Positions 56,401 through 64,000 of a stretch of 64,000 nt of DNA are shown in pieces. Origin of the DNA: Tellurirhabdus bombi (GTDB lineage Bacteria > Bacteroidota > Bacteroidia > Cytophagales > Spirosomataceae); assembly GCF_021484805.1 (NCBI RefSeq), contig NZ_CP090557.1, positions 546,501-610,500 of the forward strand, in the 5' to 3' direction. Numbering within the stretch: position 1 is the stretch's first letter; the number at the start of each line of letters is the position of its first letter. The notes beneath the pieces were generated by a model. The model worked only from the letters and a program-made list of their open reading frames with translations. It was not told the DNA's origin and searched no databases. The position numbers and the translations under genes were made by a program.

Positions 56401-56422
56401 TTCATATAACTAGCTTGCTCAG

Positions 56423-56456
56423 CCGCCTGCTTCCAACGAAGCAGGCGGTTTTTTTA
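56423..56456. terminator. Terminator after the second DUF4136 gene
   Basis: CCGCCTGCTTC (56423-56433) pairs with GAAGCAGGCGG (56438-56448), followed by TTTTTTT. It also touches the stop of the convergent peptidase gene. Confidence 0.88.
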
Positions 56457-57779
56457 TGGATTAAGTACCCAACCAACCGAGCCACTTGGGTGTCGTATTA
56501 ATTGGTAGGCATTGTAAACACCCAATACCTCAGCCGTTCCGGCGGGCACTGTTTTGATGGCAGCGGCTGTCGGTAAGGCCGCTTCTAGCAAACCCGTTCC
56601 GGCAGTCAACGAAATACGGCGTAGTGACCGGCTGGCAGCTTCGGTAACCGAATTGGCTACATAGCCCATCTTACCATCCGGCAAGGCAACACGCAACCAA
56701 GCCGCTGTGCCACCCATTAGCGTGAGCAGCGTCGAGCGAGGCAGTTCCCGAACGATGGGAGAATCGCCATTGGGTGCCTGGCGCACCACCGCCCGCGCAA
56801 CTGAAACCCGAAGCGAATCGCCTAAACGCTCCGCTCCTACCAAAACCTGCCGGGCTGGCCCCGTACTAAGCCGCACGTACGGAAGTGGATCAACGGCCCC
56901 GCCCCCAAACTGATAAATGCCAAAGTGTAAATGCGGACTGGTTGTTCGGGCATTGCCCGTATTGCCCACATAACCCAACGTATCGCCAACTGAAACCGTT
57001 TGTCCATCCTGAACGGCCTGCGAGTCCAAGTGCGCATAATACAGACGCTGGTTTCGTTTGGAATCCGAAAGCCAGACTACATTTCCGCCTAAGTTAGTCG
57101 TGCCAACGCCAGAAACGACGCCATCCGTTGAGGCCACGGCCGGCGTTCCGCGCGGGGCGAAAATATCGACCCCTTCGTGCCGCCGACGGCCACCGTCACG
57201 CGCAACGCCAAAATAGCTGCTGATGGCCCGGCTATCACGGCCTTTTACCGGAAAGCTCAGCACTGGCTCCCGCGTGACCGAAATGGTATACCGACCACTG
57301 CGCAATAATTCAGGTTGCAAACGAATTAAATGCATCTGATTGCTGCGTACTTCCAGTTCCAGCAGGTTCGTATCGGCTTTGGCAGAGATGAGTCGATCTG
57401 GATTTGCTTTTCCTGGTTGATCATCCAATTCATAGACATCAATGAACACCTGAACCGGCTCCTGCCCCTGCACATCAAACCGGATAATGTACTTATCGCC
57501 CCGCTGCCCGCGTAACCGATACCCAATCGCAAAAGGACGATTAGAAGCAAAATACCCGCTCTCCCGATAAGGGGCGTTGATTGTAATGGAATCGGTCAGG
57601 GCACGTTCACCGGCGGCAACCCAATCTCGCCCGAGCGCGGTTTGTTCTAGCTTGGCGTCTTTAAGCGAACGGGCATATTTATCGTGTGGTGATGTAGACT
57701 GAAAAATACGCGTTGGTCCCACACTGGTACAAGCGCCCAGCAGACCAATCAGCGCAATAAAAGCAAAAGATGTTCTCAT
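56454..57779 (-). CDS. M23-family peptidoglycan peptidase lipoprotein
   Basis: 441 residues from the ATG at 57779 (MRTSFAFIALIGLLGAC); the open frame goes 53 codons further, but the lipoprotein signal fixes the start. A beta-rich region of about 200 residues leads into the M23 (LytM) domain: RRRHEGVDIFAPRGTPAVAS with the first metal His/Asp, YYAHLDSQ, VGDTLGYVGNTG and SPHLHFGIY. A C-terminal SH3-like region follows. It would cut peptide cross-links in the periplasm. The intact HxGxD and HLHF motifs suggest an active enzyme. Confidence 0.93.
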   Translation of the reverse strand: MRTSFAFIALIGLLGACTSVGPTRIFQSTSPHDKYARSLKDAKLEQTALGRDWVAAGERALTDSITINAPYRESGYFASNRPFAIGYRLRGQRGDKYIIRFDVQGQEPVQVFIDVYELDDQPGKANPDRLISAKADTNLLELEVRSNQMHLIRLQPELLRSGRYTISVTREPVLSFPVKGRDSRAISSYFGVARDGGRRRHEGVDIFAPRGTPAVASTDGVVSGVGTTNLGGNVVWLSDSKRNQRLYYAHLDSQAVQDGQTVSVGDTLGYVGNTGNARTTSPHLHFGIYQFGGGAVDPLPYVRLSTGPARQVLVGAERLGDSLRVSVARAVVRQAPNGDSPIVRELPRSTLLTLMGGTAAWLRVALPDGKMGYVANSVTEAASRSLRRISLTAGTGLLEAALPTAAAIKTVPAGTAEVLGVYNAYQLIRHPSGSVGWVLNP

Positions 57780-57944
57780 TCTTAATAAGTAATAGCGTAT
57801 ACTTTTTAACCAAAAGCAATGGCGATGGTTCGAGAAAGCACCTAGTGTTAACTGGGTAAAACTACTTTTTTGACTTCGTTCTGGCGACCCATAGTTCCAA
57901 AACGATAATTCGTTAATATTGCTTTTAACACTTATCACGCATAA

Positions 57945-58718
57945 ATGATGAATCAGCTACAGTGGCAATTAAAAGGCCGCCGTGTTCTTATTACGGGGGC
58001 AACGAAGGGTATCGGCGAAGCGATTGTCGATCAGTATTTGCAGCTGGGAGCGTCTGTTTTTCTCGTTGCCCGGAATGATACACTGCTTCAGGAGAAGTTG
58101 CTAGGCTATCGTGAGGCCGGGTTTGATGTGGATGGTTTGGCGGCGGATGTTAGTCAGGCCGGAACTAGCCAGCAAGTCATTGAAGCGGTTCAAAAACGTT
58201 GGGACAGCCTGGATATTTTAGTTAACAATGCCGGAACCAACATTCGGAAACCTACGGCAGACTATAATCCAACTGAATTTTCGCACATCCTTGATACGAA
58301 CCTACGCTCAGCCTACGAAATGACCCAAGCAGCCTATCCGTTGCTGAAAACATCGGGGCAGAGTAGTGTGGTATTCATCACTTCGGTAGCGGGCATGACG
58401 CACGTGGGCAGCGGTTCACCTTACGGCATGACCAAAGCAGCCCTTGATCAGTTGACGCGCTACCTGGCCGTTGAATGGGCTAAGGACGGCATTCGCGTCA
58501 ACGCAGTGGCACCCTGGTACATTCGGACGCCGCTGGCCGAACCTGTCCTGACAAATCCTGAAAGACTGGAACGAATTCTGAGCCGAACGCCTATGGGACG
58601 TGTAGGAGAACCAGAAGAAGTAGCCGCCGCCGTTACTTTTTTGAGCTTGCCCGCTGCGGGTTTCATCACGGGTCAAACGCTGGCCGTTGACGGCGGTTTT
58701 CTAGCCTACGGCATGTAA
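57945..58718 (+). CDS. SDR-family oxidoreductase, tropinone-reductase-like
   Basis: 257 residues; ATG 57945 or 57948. GATKGIGEA is the cofactor motif at about 19-27, NNAGTN follows, then Ser in FITSVAGM and YGMTK. The C-terminal PEEVAAAVTFLSLPAAGFITGQTLAVDGGF is typical of classical SDRs. The LITGATKGIG and WYIRTPLAEPVL parts resemble plant-type tropinone reductases and 2-deoxy-D-gluconate dehydrogenases. Substrate not predictable. It stands alone and is convergent with an FAD oxidoreductase. Confidence 0.9.
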   Translation: MMNQLQWQLKGRRVLITGATKGIGEAIVDQYLQLGASVFLVARNDTLLQEKLLGYREAGFDVDGLAADVSQAGTSQQVIEAVQKRWDSLDILVNNAGTNIRKPTADYNPTEFSHILDTNLRSAYEMTQAAYPLLKTSGQSSVVFITSVAGMTHVGSGSPYGMTKAALDQLTRYLAVEWAKDGIRVNAVAPWYIRTPLAEPVLTNPERLERILSRTPMGRVGEPEEVAAAVTFLSLPAAGFITGQTLAVDGGFLAYGM

Positions 58719-58722
58719 ATGT

Positions 58723-58758
58723 CTATTCCGGGTTAAGCTCCGCACGCTCCCGGAATAG
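58723..58758. terminator. Hairpin between convergent SDR and FAD oxidoreductase genes
   Basis: CTATTCCGGG (58723-58732) pairs exactly with CCCGGAATAG (58749-58758), followed by TTTTTAT on the plus strand. Confidence 0.85.
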
Positions 58759-58764
58759 TTTTTA

Positions 58765-59970
58765 TCAGCGTCCAAACCGGAAAATATCTGCCTGATTGCT
58801 TTGTCCCTTTTGAAAAAGATCGCGGATGATGCCCGCCGCTGTGATACTAAACGTGATGCCATTTCCACCAAAGCCAAGCGCGAAATAACTGTTTGGATAG
58901 CGTTTATGCTCACCAATGTAAGGAAGTCCGTCTTTGGTTTCGGCAAACGTTCCCGCCCATGTCAGGTGGGGTTCCGCGTGCAGTTCGGGGAAGAGTGAAT
59001 TAAACTTGTTCAGGAGCTTGGCCTGTTTTTCCGGAATAAGCGCATCACGCTTCGTAGCATCCACAATCCATTCATCCTCACCGCCCAGCATCATCCGGCC
59101 GTCGGAGGCTGTTCGGGCGTAGAAATAAGGATCTGCCGTGTCCCAGATCAGCGATTTTTGCAACCCATCGGGCAGCTTCGCGATGGGTTCCGTTACCAGT
59201 GCATATGTGCTTTTTAGACGCAACACGTCGTCTTTTTCAAACATTTTCTGCGTCTCATAGCCGGTAGCATAAATCAATTTTTTGGCCACAATATTCGTAT
59301 CCTGACTGGTCCGGACCCGCACGCGCTTATCCGCATAATCAATTTCTTCGGGAGAAGTTTGCTCAAAAATCCGCAAACCGCGTTTGGTCAGGTAGCGATA
59401 CAGGGAGCGGGTTAGTTCCATGGCATCCAGTTCGGCGGCATCTTCCGATAAAATTCCACCCGGCGCATTGAACTGAAAGTGTTTACGAATATCGAGTGGG
59501 TTCAGCCAGCTACAGCGAAACCCGTATTTGGTTCGTGCTGCACACTCTTTTTTCAGCATCTCCACGTGCTCGGGCTGCGCCGCATAATACAGACTCTTTT
59601 TGTAGCTAAAGCCACAATCGGTATCCAGCCGCCCCACAATCTCCGCCAACTTATGAATGGCATTCAGGCAGAGTTTGTAACTCATTACGGCATCGTGCTC
59701 GCCAATCTGATCGATTAATTGGTGCAGGGGGACATCTATTTCGTATTGGATAAGCGCCGTGCTAGCAGCAGTACTGCCTTTGCCGATGCCTCGTTTGTCA
59801 ATTAAAACGGTATCAATACCGGCGCGAACTAAATCATAAGCGACCAAAGCGCCAGTAATTCCACCGCCTATAATTAATACGTCACATTCCAGATGCTGGT
59901 GCAAAGTAGGATATGGAGCAGCAGTTTGGTTCTGCTCTAACCAGTAAGTATTTGAAGAACGAACGAGCAT
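58765..59970 (-). CDS. FAD-dependent oxidoreductase (DAO family)
   Basis: 401 residues. FAD-binding CDVLIIGGGITGALVAYDLVRAGIDTVLIDKRGIGKGSTAAS is at about residues 29-70, and the C-terminal GLPYIGEHKRYPNSYFALGFGGNGITFS is the usual DAO closing motif. Such enzymes oxidise amino acids, glycerol phosphate or other amines; the WAGTF segment is near the active site. No rieske domain follows. It is monocistronic. The substrate cannot be named. Confidence 0.9.
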   Translation of the reverse strand: MLVRSSNTYWLEQNQTAAPYPTLHQHLECDVLIIGGGITGALVAYDLVRAGIDTVLIDKRGIGKGSTAASTALIQYEIDVPLHQLIDQIGEHDAVMSYKLCLNAIHKLAEIVGRLDTDCGFSYKKSLYYAAQPEHVEMLKKECAARTKYGFRCSWLNPLDIRKHFQFNAPGGILSEDAAELDAMELTRSLYRYLTKRGLRIFEQTSPEEIDYADKRVRVRTSQDTNIVAKKLIYATGYETQKMFEKDDVLRLKSTYALVTEPIAKLPDGLQKSLIWDTADPYFYARTASDGRMMLGGEDEWIVDATKRDALIPEKQAKLLNKFNSLFPELHAEPHLTWAGTFAETKDGLPYIGEHKRYPNSYFALGFGGNGITFSITAAGIIRDLFQKGQSNQADIFRFGR

Positions 59971-60081
59971 AAAAACTTCATTAACGTGAGTATTCTCTTT
60001 TCATCTAACCGCTATTCTCCGCTACTCAGCTGTCCAGATTCGTTCACATAACTGCGCGTGATAGTGCAATGTTTAAAGCAC

Positions 60082-60113
60082 GCGAGCCAGCCCCTGTTGA
60101 GGAGCTGGCTCGC
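60082..60113 (-). terminator. Inverted repeat downstream of the exported aminotransferase
   Basis: GCGAGCCAGC (60082-60091) pairs exactly with GCTGGCTCGC (60104-60113). It lies about 70 bp past the minus-strand stop at 60186, with only a weak T-run. Confidence 0.6.
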
Positions 60114-60185
60114 TATTAAAAAGTGTACCAACGGACTTGTATCACGCTCTTTTCTAGAGCCTAAGGCTTTGTTTTGGCGCGCAAA

Positions 60186-61346
60186 TCAACCGGCTATTTT
60201 TTTGAAAACGTCCATAAACATTCCCATTTCGTCTAAGGTGCCAATGCTGACCCGGCAATAGGGTTGCGCGTCAAATTCGCGGGTTGAAGTGAAAATGCCA
60301 TTTTTGAACATTTCCTGTTCGAACTTCTTACCTTTCATGCGGATGGGAAACAAAACGAAGTTCGCGTGCGTGGGTGTATATTCGTAACCATGCTCCTTTA
60401 ATCCTTTGTAGAGCAGATCAAGGCCTTTGGTATTTTCCGCCCGCACGAAAGACTGCCATTCGGTATCCTGGTAACTGGCGATACCGGCCATCACCGTCGT
60501 AACGCTTAGGTTAAATTCCCCGCGGGTAAAATCGCGCAAGCCCTTCAGCATTTTTTCCGGCCCAATGGCATAGCCTAGTCGCAGCCCGGCAAAACCATGA
60601 ATTTTCGAGAAAGTACGCGTAATCAGAACGTTATATCCTTCCGCAATCAATTTTGGCAGCACCGGCCGATCTTCTGGCTTCATAAAGTCAATATAAGCCT
60701 CATCAACGAAAACCGGTACTTTCTGGGATACTTCCTTGCAAAAAGCAGTTAACTCGTTCGGCGGAATAATGGTACCAGTCGGGTTATTCGGGTTACAGAT
60801 ATAAACCAGCTTTACATCTGGCGTAACTTTAGCCTTTAATGCATTGAGGTCGTAGCTATATTCTTTAGTAAGGGGAGCCGAAACAATTTCTGCTTTGAAA
60901 GCCTGTGCCAGTTCCAGCAAATCATCATAGGTGGGCCGACAGGTAGCAATCTTTCCGCCTTCACCCGTGAAGTACAAAGCAGCGCCCATCAGTATTTCCG
61001 ATGAGCCCGCACATAACATAACCTGCTCTGGTTTTACACCTTCTTTGGTGGCAATTAGTTGCTTCAATTGCGCCGATTCCATCCAGGAATACCGATGGCC
61101 AGTTTCAACCGCTTTAATTAAGGCTTCTTTGGCTTTTGGCGAAATGCCGTGGGGATTTTCATTGAAGGCAATACGAGCCCGAATACGTGGTTGGTCATCG
61201 GCCAGAGCGGCAAATTCCTTAAAAAAAGCTTGTTCACGGCGGGCAGCGTACGATTGAGCGGGATTCCAGCGACTAAGACCCGAGAACCCAGCCGCCAAAA
61301 GAGCACCGCTTCGCAGCCACTCCCGGCGAGAAAAAGGAGATTTCAT
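60186..61346 (-). CDS. Exported HisC-like class I/II aminotransferase
   Basis: 386 residues. The N-terminal MKSPFSRREWLRSGALLAAGFSG is a twin-arginine signal. The fold-type I PLP domain follows: RIAFNENPHGISPKAKEAL, CAGSSEILMGAALYF, YICNPNNPTGTIIP, VDEAYIDF, and the PLP Lys in TRTFSKIHGFAGLRLGYA. The arrangement is that of histidinol-phosphate aminotransferase, but biosynthetic HisC is cytoplasmic, so this exported form must have another role. It is monocistronic, not part of a his operon. Confidence 0.9.
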   Translation of the reverse strand: MKSPFSRREWLRSGALLAAGFSGLSRWNPAQSYAARREQAFFKEFAALADDQPRIRARIAFNENPHGISPKAKEALIKAVETGHRYSWMESAQLKQLIATKEGVKPEQVMLCAGSSEILMGAALYFTGEGGKIATCRPTYDDLLELAQAFKAEIVSAPLTKEYSYDLNALKAKVTPDVKLVYICNPNNPTGTIIPPNELTAFCKEVSQKVPVFVDEAYIDFMKPEDRPVLPKLIAEGYNVLITRTFSKIHGFAGLRLGYAIGPEKMLKGLRDFTRGEFNLSVTTVMAGIASYQDTEWQSFVRAENTKGLDLLYKGLKEHGYEYTPTHANFVLFPIRMKGKKFEQEMFKNGIFTSTREFDAQPYCRVSIGTLDEMGMFMDVFKKIAG

Positions 61347-61582
61347 ATTTTGTATTTTTTGTACTATATTACGTTAAAATTTAATAATATAGCTAAATGT
61401 ATTCAGTTAAGGTTACTTAGTAAATGTACTCATTTTTAAATATTTACTTCTCACTGAAAGGTATTATTTAAAATATTATTAAATTTTTTCGAAAACTAGT
61501 TTATAAATTAACTAATATTTACGAAATTGCGTAGGATTTCAATAATACTAGTTCAGGATTATACTTCATCTATAATGTGTCC

Positions 61583-61614
61583 AAAAGGGAACGGTGCTCG
61601 CATCGTTCCCTTTT
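61583..61614 (+). terminator. Orphan terminator on the plus strand
   Basis: AAAAGGGAACG (61583-61593) pairs with CGTTCCCTTTT (61604-61614), followed by TT. No plus-strand gene ends here, so it may close a small untranslated RNA from the AT-rich stretch upstream. Confidence 0.7.
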
Positions 61615-61640
61615 TTGCTGGGTATAGCTCGGACAAAAAA

Positions 61641-61681
61641 GTAGCCTCTGATGAAAACTATTAGTTTTCATCAGAGGCTAC
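61641..61681 (-). terminator. 19-bp perfect hairpin terminator after the small lipoprotein
   Basis: The 61641-61659 arm (GTAGCCTCTGATGAAAACT) pairs exactly with 61663-61681, 15 bp past the lipoprotein stop, with TTTTTT on the minus strand. Confidence 0.9.
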
Positions 61682-61696
61682 TATAAGAATGATTAT

Positions 61697-62176
61697 TTAA
61701 TTCTTCTTTGCGTAAATAAGCTGAACATTATAGTTAACTAATACTGTATCTCTTGCAGCATTCAAAAAACGTTGACTCGTTGGAATTAAGGTCCCAGTCA
61801 ACTTATGAGGCGTTCTAGAGTTATCAAATTCTAGAGTCTCTTCATCGCCATTATCATATTTCAAGGTTAATTGATTACTACCAAAAACCCAAGTTCCTTG
61901 ATAATCTGCAACTAGTCCATTCGCTCTCTGAGTTCCGACAAATGTGTTATCTGATTTTACTTCAAATTCATCACTAAAACCTGTTAAAGTTGAATTAGAG
62001 AGATCCTCTTCACGTCCATTATTGCCGGCGAATTCCCCTGTAAAACCAGAATATTTTGCACGGTCAATAGCCCATCTGCCAACTACTGGCGAGGGTTCTG
62101 GATCATCATCTTTCGTACATGAGGTAAGTCCAGCCAGTGTCACCACTAGACTCATGAAGTACAATAGTTTTCTCAT
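61697..62176 (-). CDS. Small lipocalin-like lipoprotein
   Basis: 159 residues with lipobox LTSC, then an acidic linker (TKDDDPEP). The remaining 130 residues (VVGRWAIDRAKYSG, FEVKSDNTFVGTQ, YQGTWVFGSNQLTLKYDNGDEETLEF) alternate as in the lipocalin-like single-domain barrels often found in Bacteroidota. It is AT-richer than its neighbours. Probably anchored in the outer membrane; ligand unknown. Confidence 0.75.
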   Translation of the reverse strand: MRKLLYFMSLVVTLAGLTSCTKDDDPEPSPVVGRWAIDRAKYSGFTGEFAGNNGREEDLSNSTLTGFSDEFEVKSDNTFVGTQRANGLVADYQGTWVFGSNQLTLKYDNGDEETLEFDNSRTPHKLTGTLIPTSQRFLNAARDTVLVNYNVQLIYAKKN

Positions 62177-62318
62177 AATTAATTGGCTACATGTATAGTT
62201 AAAAAATTCTCTTCTGAATGAAGGTAAGGTACAAAAAATTTGGTCACATTATCAAAAAAGACCCTTTTTCTATCTATTGTACTCCTTTAGGTGCTAAAAT
62301 GTTGCGCTCCAAACCTGA

Positions 62319-63671
62319 TCAACGCAAATTAGATTTGGGAATGACAGGCAGACTCTCGTTCCCATCATTACTAACCGCCTGAACGGCAAAGAAATAGTTG
62401 TCTTTTGAATACGGAATCGTCATCCCTAATTTATCCGTAAAGAATTTCTTTTGCCAGAACGGCCAGTGCGTTTCGCGCATCAGTACGTAATATCCCTTCA
62501 CTTTACCAGACTTCGGAGCCTGCCAATACAAAGCCGTCGAATTGGTCAGATTGCGGACCTCTACCGTCACATTTTCCGGGGATGCCGGGGCCTTGGCTAA
62601 ATTGGCCAGCGACGCCAGATTGATGCCCGTGTTTTTGCGCAGGTATTCAAAATCCATGAATTTGGCGTAATCACCATACTCAACTTTGTCCTGCACACGT
62701 AAATCCTGGTGCTGGTGCTCAAAATTTTCGTTCATTTCGCTAAAACGCACGGCTGCAAAACCCCGCTCAACAAAAGGCGTGTGATCGCCGCCCCGCAGGT
62801 AGCGGTCGTTGCGGTAAATCATGACTACTTCCAGTTTGTCCACGTAGCGTTCGCCGACCTCTTTCACATAACGGGCAAGCTGGCGGGCAGGGCCATCGTT
62901 TTCGGTTCCTAACTGCCGGATTCCCGCCGCCCGATCAGCCAGTTGATAAAGGGGCAAGCCTTCGCTGAAAACCCGCAAACGCGTATTATCAATAATCTTG
63001 GTTTCGCTGCTGTTGTTCGAACCCATGATGTCGTTGTTCAGCACCGCTTGCAGGTTCCAGTTTTCGGCTTTGGCCCGCTCTGCTAAGTGTCCTGCACCCA
63101 ACAGTCCCTGCTCTTCTCCGCAAACTGTTACGAACACAATCGTCCCCGAAAATTTCGCTTTACTCATCACGCGGCACAGTTCAATGACCGCCGCCGTTCC
63201 CGACCCATCGTCATTGGCACCCGGCGCATTCGCCTCGCGGTTCATCACGTCGGTCACGCGACTGTCAATGTGGCCTGTTACCAGAAAAACGCGGTTGTCA
63301 GACGGATCGGTGCCTTTCAGCGTAGCCATCACGTTTCCCATCTCGATTGGCTTGTCCACCCGCTTACCGTCCGGTTGCAACGTCCAGGTATCGATGGTGG
63401 CCGTCAAGCGACCTTCTGATTGCTTCGCGTATTCCTGAAACTTACTCAAAACCCAACGGCGAGCCGCACTAAGCCCCCGCTTTTTGTCCGTGTCTGGACT
63501 AAGCGTATGACGCGTTCCAAAGCTCACCAGCTTATCAACGTGCGCCCGCAGGCTATCGGCAGAAATCTCACCGACCAACTTGGCGATCTCAGGATCCCGC
63601 TGAACAATGGTTTGCGCCGGTGCCAGGATGGGCAAAATGCCAAAGGAAAGAAGTAAAAGCTTTTTTTTCAT
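62319..63671 (-). CDS. Secreted M28-family zinc peptidase
   Basis: 450 residues from the ATG at 63671 (MKKKLLLLSFGILP); the longer frame reaches 63728. A signal peptide ends at LAPAQ. The M28 zinc site is visible: VTGHIDSRV (first His/Asp), APGANDDGSGTAAV (bridging Asp), VTVCGEEQGLLG (Glu-Glu), and DHTPFVERGFAAVRF with the last His. A C-terminal Fn3-like region (VTVEVRNLTNSTALYWQAP) follows. It is an aminopeptidase or carboxypeptidase acting outside the cytoplasm. Confidence 0.93.
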   Translation of the reverse strand: MKKKLLLLSFGILPILAPAQTIVQRDPEIAKLVGEISADSLRAHVDKLVSFGTRHTLSPDTDKKRGLSAARRWVLSKFQEYAKQSEGRLTATIDTWTLQPDGKRVDKPIEMGNVMATLKGTDPSDNRVFLVTGHIDSRVTDVMNREANAPGANDDGSGTAAVIELCRVMSKAKFSGTIVFVTVCGEEQGLLGAGHLAERAKAENWNLQAVLNNDIMGSNNSSETKIIDNTRLRVFSEGLPLYQLADRAAGIRQLGTENDGPARQLARYVKEVGERYVDKLEVVMIYRNDRYLRGGDHTPFVERGFAAVRFSEMNENFEHQHQDLRVQDKVEYGDYAKFMDFEYLRKNTGINLASLANLAKAPASPENVTVEVRNLTNSTALYWQAPKSGKVKGYYVLMRETHWPFWQKKFFTDKLGMTIPYSKDNYFFAVQAVSNDGNESLPVIPKSNLR

Positions 63672-63694
63672 GTACGTTTTATAAATGAAGTGTT

Positions 63695-64000
63695 TTAATG
63701 CGGTTGCGTCCGAAACTGCCCGACCCACCCGATCCCAACGGCCGCCCGGCCCGTTCCCGGCAGCGGAGCGATGGAAAAGCCGAGCCGATTTTCGAGTAAA
63801 ACCTGGTTATACCGTTTGACCGCTTTGGAGACTTTAACATTGCCGGCAATGGTCAGCCCGAGCGAAGCCGCTACGGAGCCCAGATACAAATACCAATATT
63901 CCCGAGTCCGGGTTTGGGAGCCTTTTTCCTGAAAAAGCAAATAGGCCAAGGGAGCTAGCGCCGTCAGTTGGCTGATGGTGTTCAAGGTACGAAAACCCCG
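63695..64000 (-). CDS. C-terminal part of an unknown membrane-associated protein
   Basis: The frame is open from the window edge at 64000 to the stop at 63695 (101 residues seen), and the only start inside the window is a TTG, so the gene most likely begins beyond it. One hydrophobic segment (YLYLGSVAASLGLTIAG) is followed by KVSKAVKRYNQVLLENRLGFSIAPLPGTGRAAVGIGW, which looks like the last strands of a Bacteroidota envelope protein. It ends 23 bp before the M28 peptidase start, same strand. Family not recognised. Confidence 0.6.
   Translation of the reverse strand, partial: RGFRTLNTISQLTALAPLAYLLFQEKGSQTRTREYWYLYLGSVAASLGLTIAGNVKVSKAVKRYNQVLLENRLGFSIAPLPGTGRAAVGIGWVGQFRTQPH

Larger units (their letters stand above)
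61347..61696. other. AT-rich gap with two hairpins
   Basis: About 350 bp. The first part is very AT-rich and presumably holds the aminotransferase promoter. It contains the two terminators described at 61583 and 61641. I see no coding frame of note. Confidence 0.5.

Overview
The window looks like chromosomal DNA of a Bacteroidota bacterium, most likely order Cytophagales and close to Spirosomataceae. The taxon is an inference. It rests on two SusC/SusD outer-membrane pairs, lipoprotein signals of the SxxC type, a type IX secretion sorting domain, -7 promoter elements of the form TAnnTTTG, and GC-balanced codon use. I see no rRNA, tRNA, CRISPR array, insertion sequence or phage gene.

Layout. 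1-370 holds the 5' part of an exported M20 amidohydrolase. 551-10824 holds two divergent SusCD loci, the second with an extra lipoprotein. 11107-13223 is accessory: a small membrane protein, an SDR and a MarR regulator. 13444-15946 is an arginine deiminase / CtlX pair. 16211-21530 is an Fe-S assembly operon (sufC-sufD-sufS, a toxin-antitoxin pair, sufE, a DUF59 protein, a bacilliredoxin) with no sufB. 21711-27106 mixes an acyltransferase, a DUF1080 protein, a glycosyltransferase, an SDR, a thioesterase and a Ppx/GppA phosphatase. 27254-28461 is rpsU-xerC. 28496-36658 is a six-gene ebo cluster (eboA to eboF), with eboA cut off from eboB-F by two opposite-strand envelope genes. An SDR, raiA and metK follow.

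39720-50340 carries lycopene cyclase, lipA, an OsmC protein, an exported class V aminotransferase, a DUF1501/DUF1800 pair and an FKBP/tail-specific protease pair. 51378-53919 is atpA-atpG without the other ATP synthase genes. The rest (54070-64000) is mostly envelope and metabolism: LolA-like protein, YceI, DUF4136 lipoprotein, M23 peptidase, SDR, FAD oxidoreductase, exported HisC-like aminotransferase, small lipoprotein, M28 peptidase and a partial membrane protein at the edge.

The most interesting region is the ebo cluster. It pairs a TatD-like hydrolase, a UbiA-type membrane prenyltransferase, a dehydroquinate-synthase-like cyclase, a TIM-barrel protein and a phosphodiesterase-fold protein. 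Its product is unknown outside cyanobacteria. It sits between xerC and raiA, genes that are usually neighbours in Bacteroidota, which suggests insertion at a conserved housekeeping locus.
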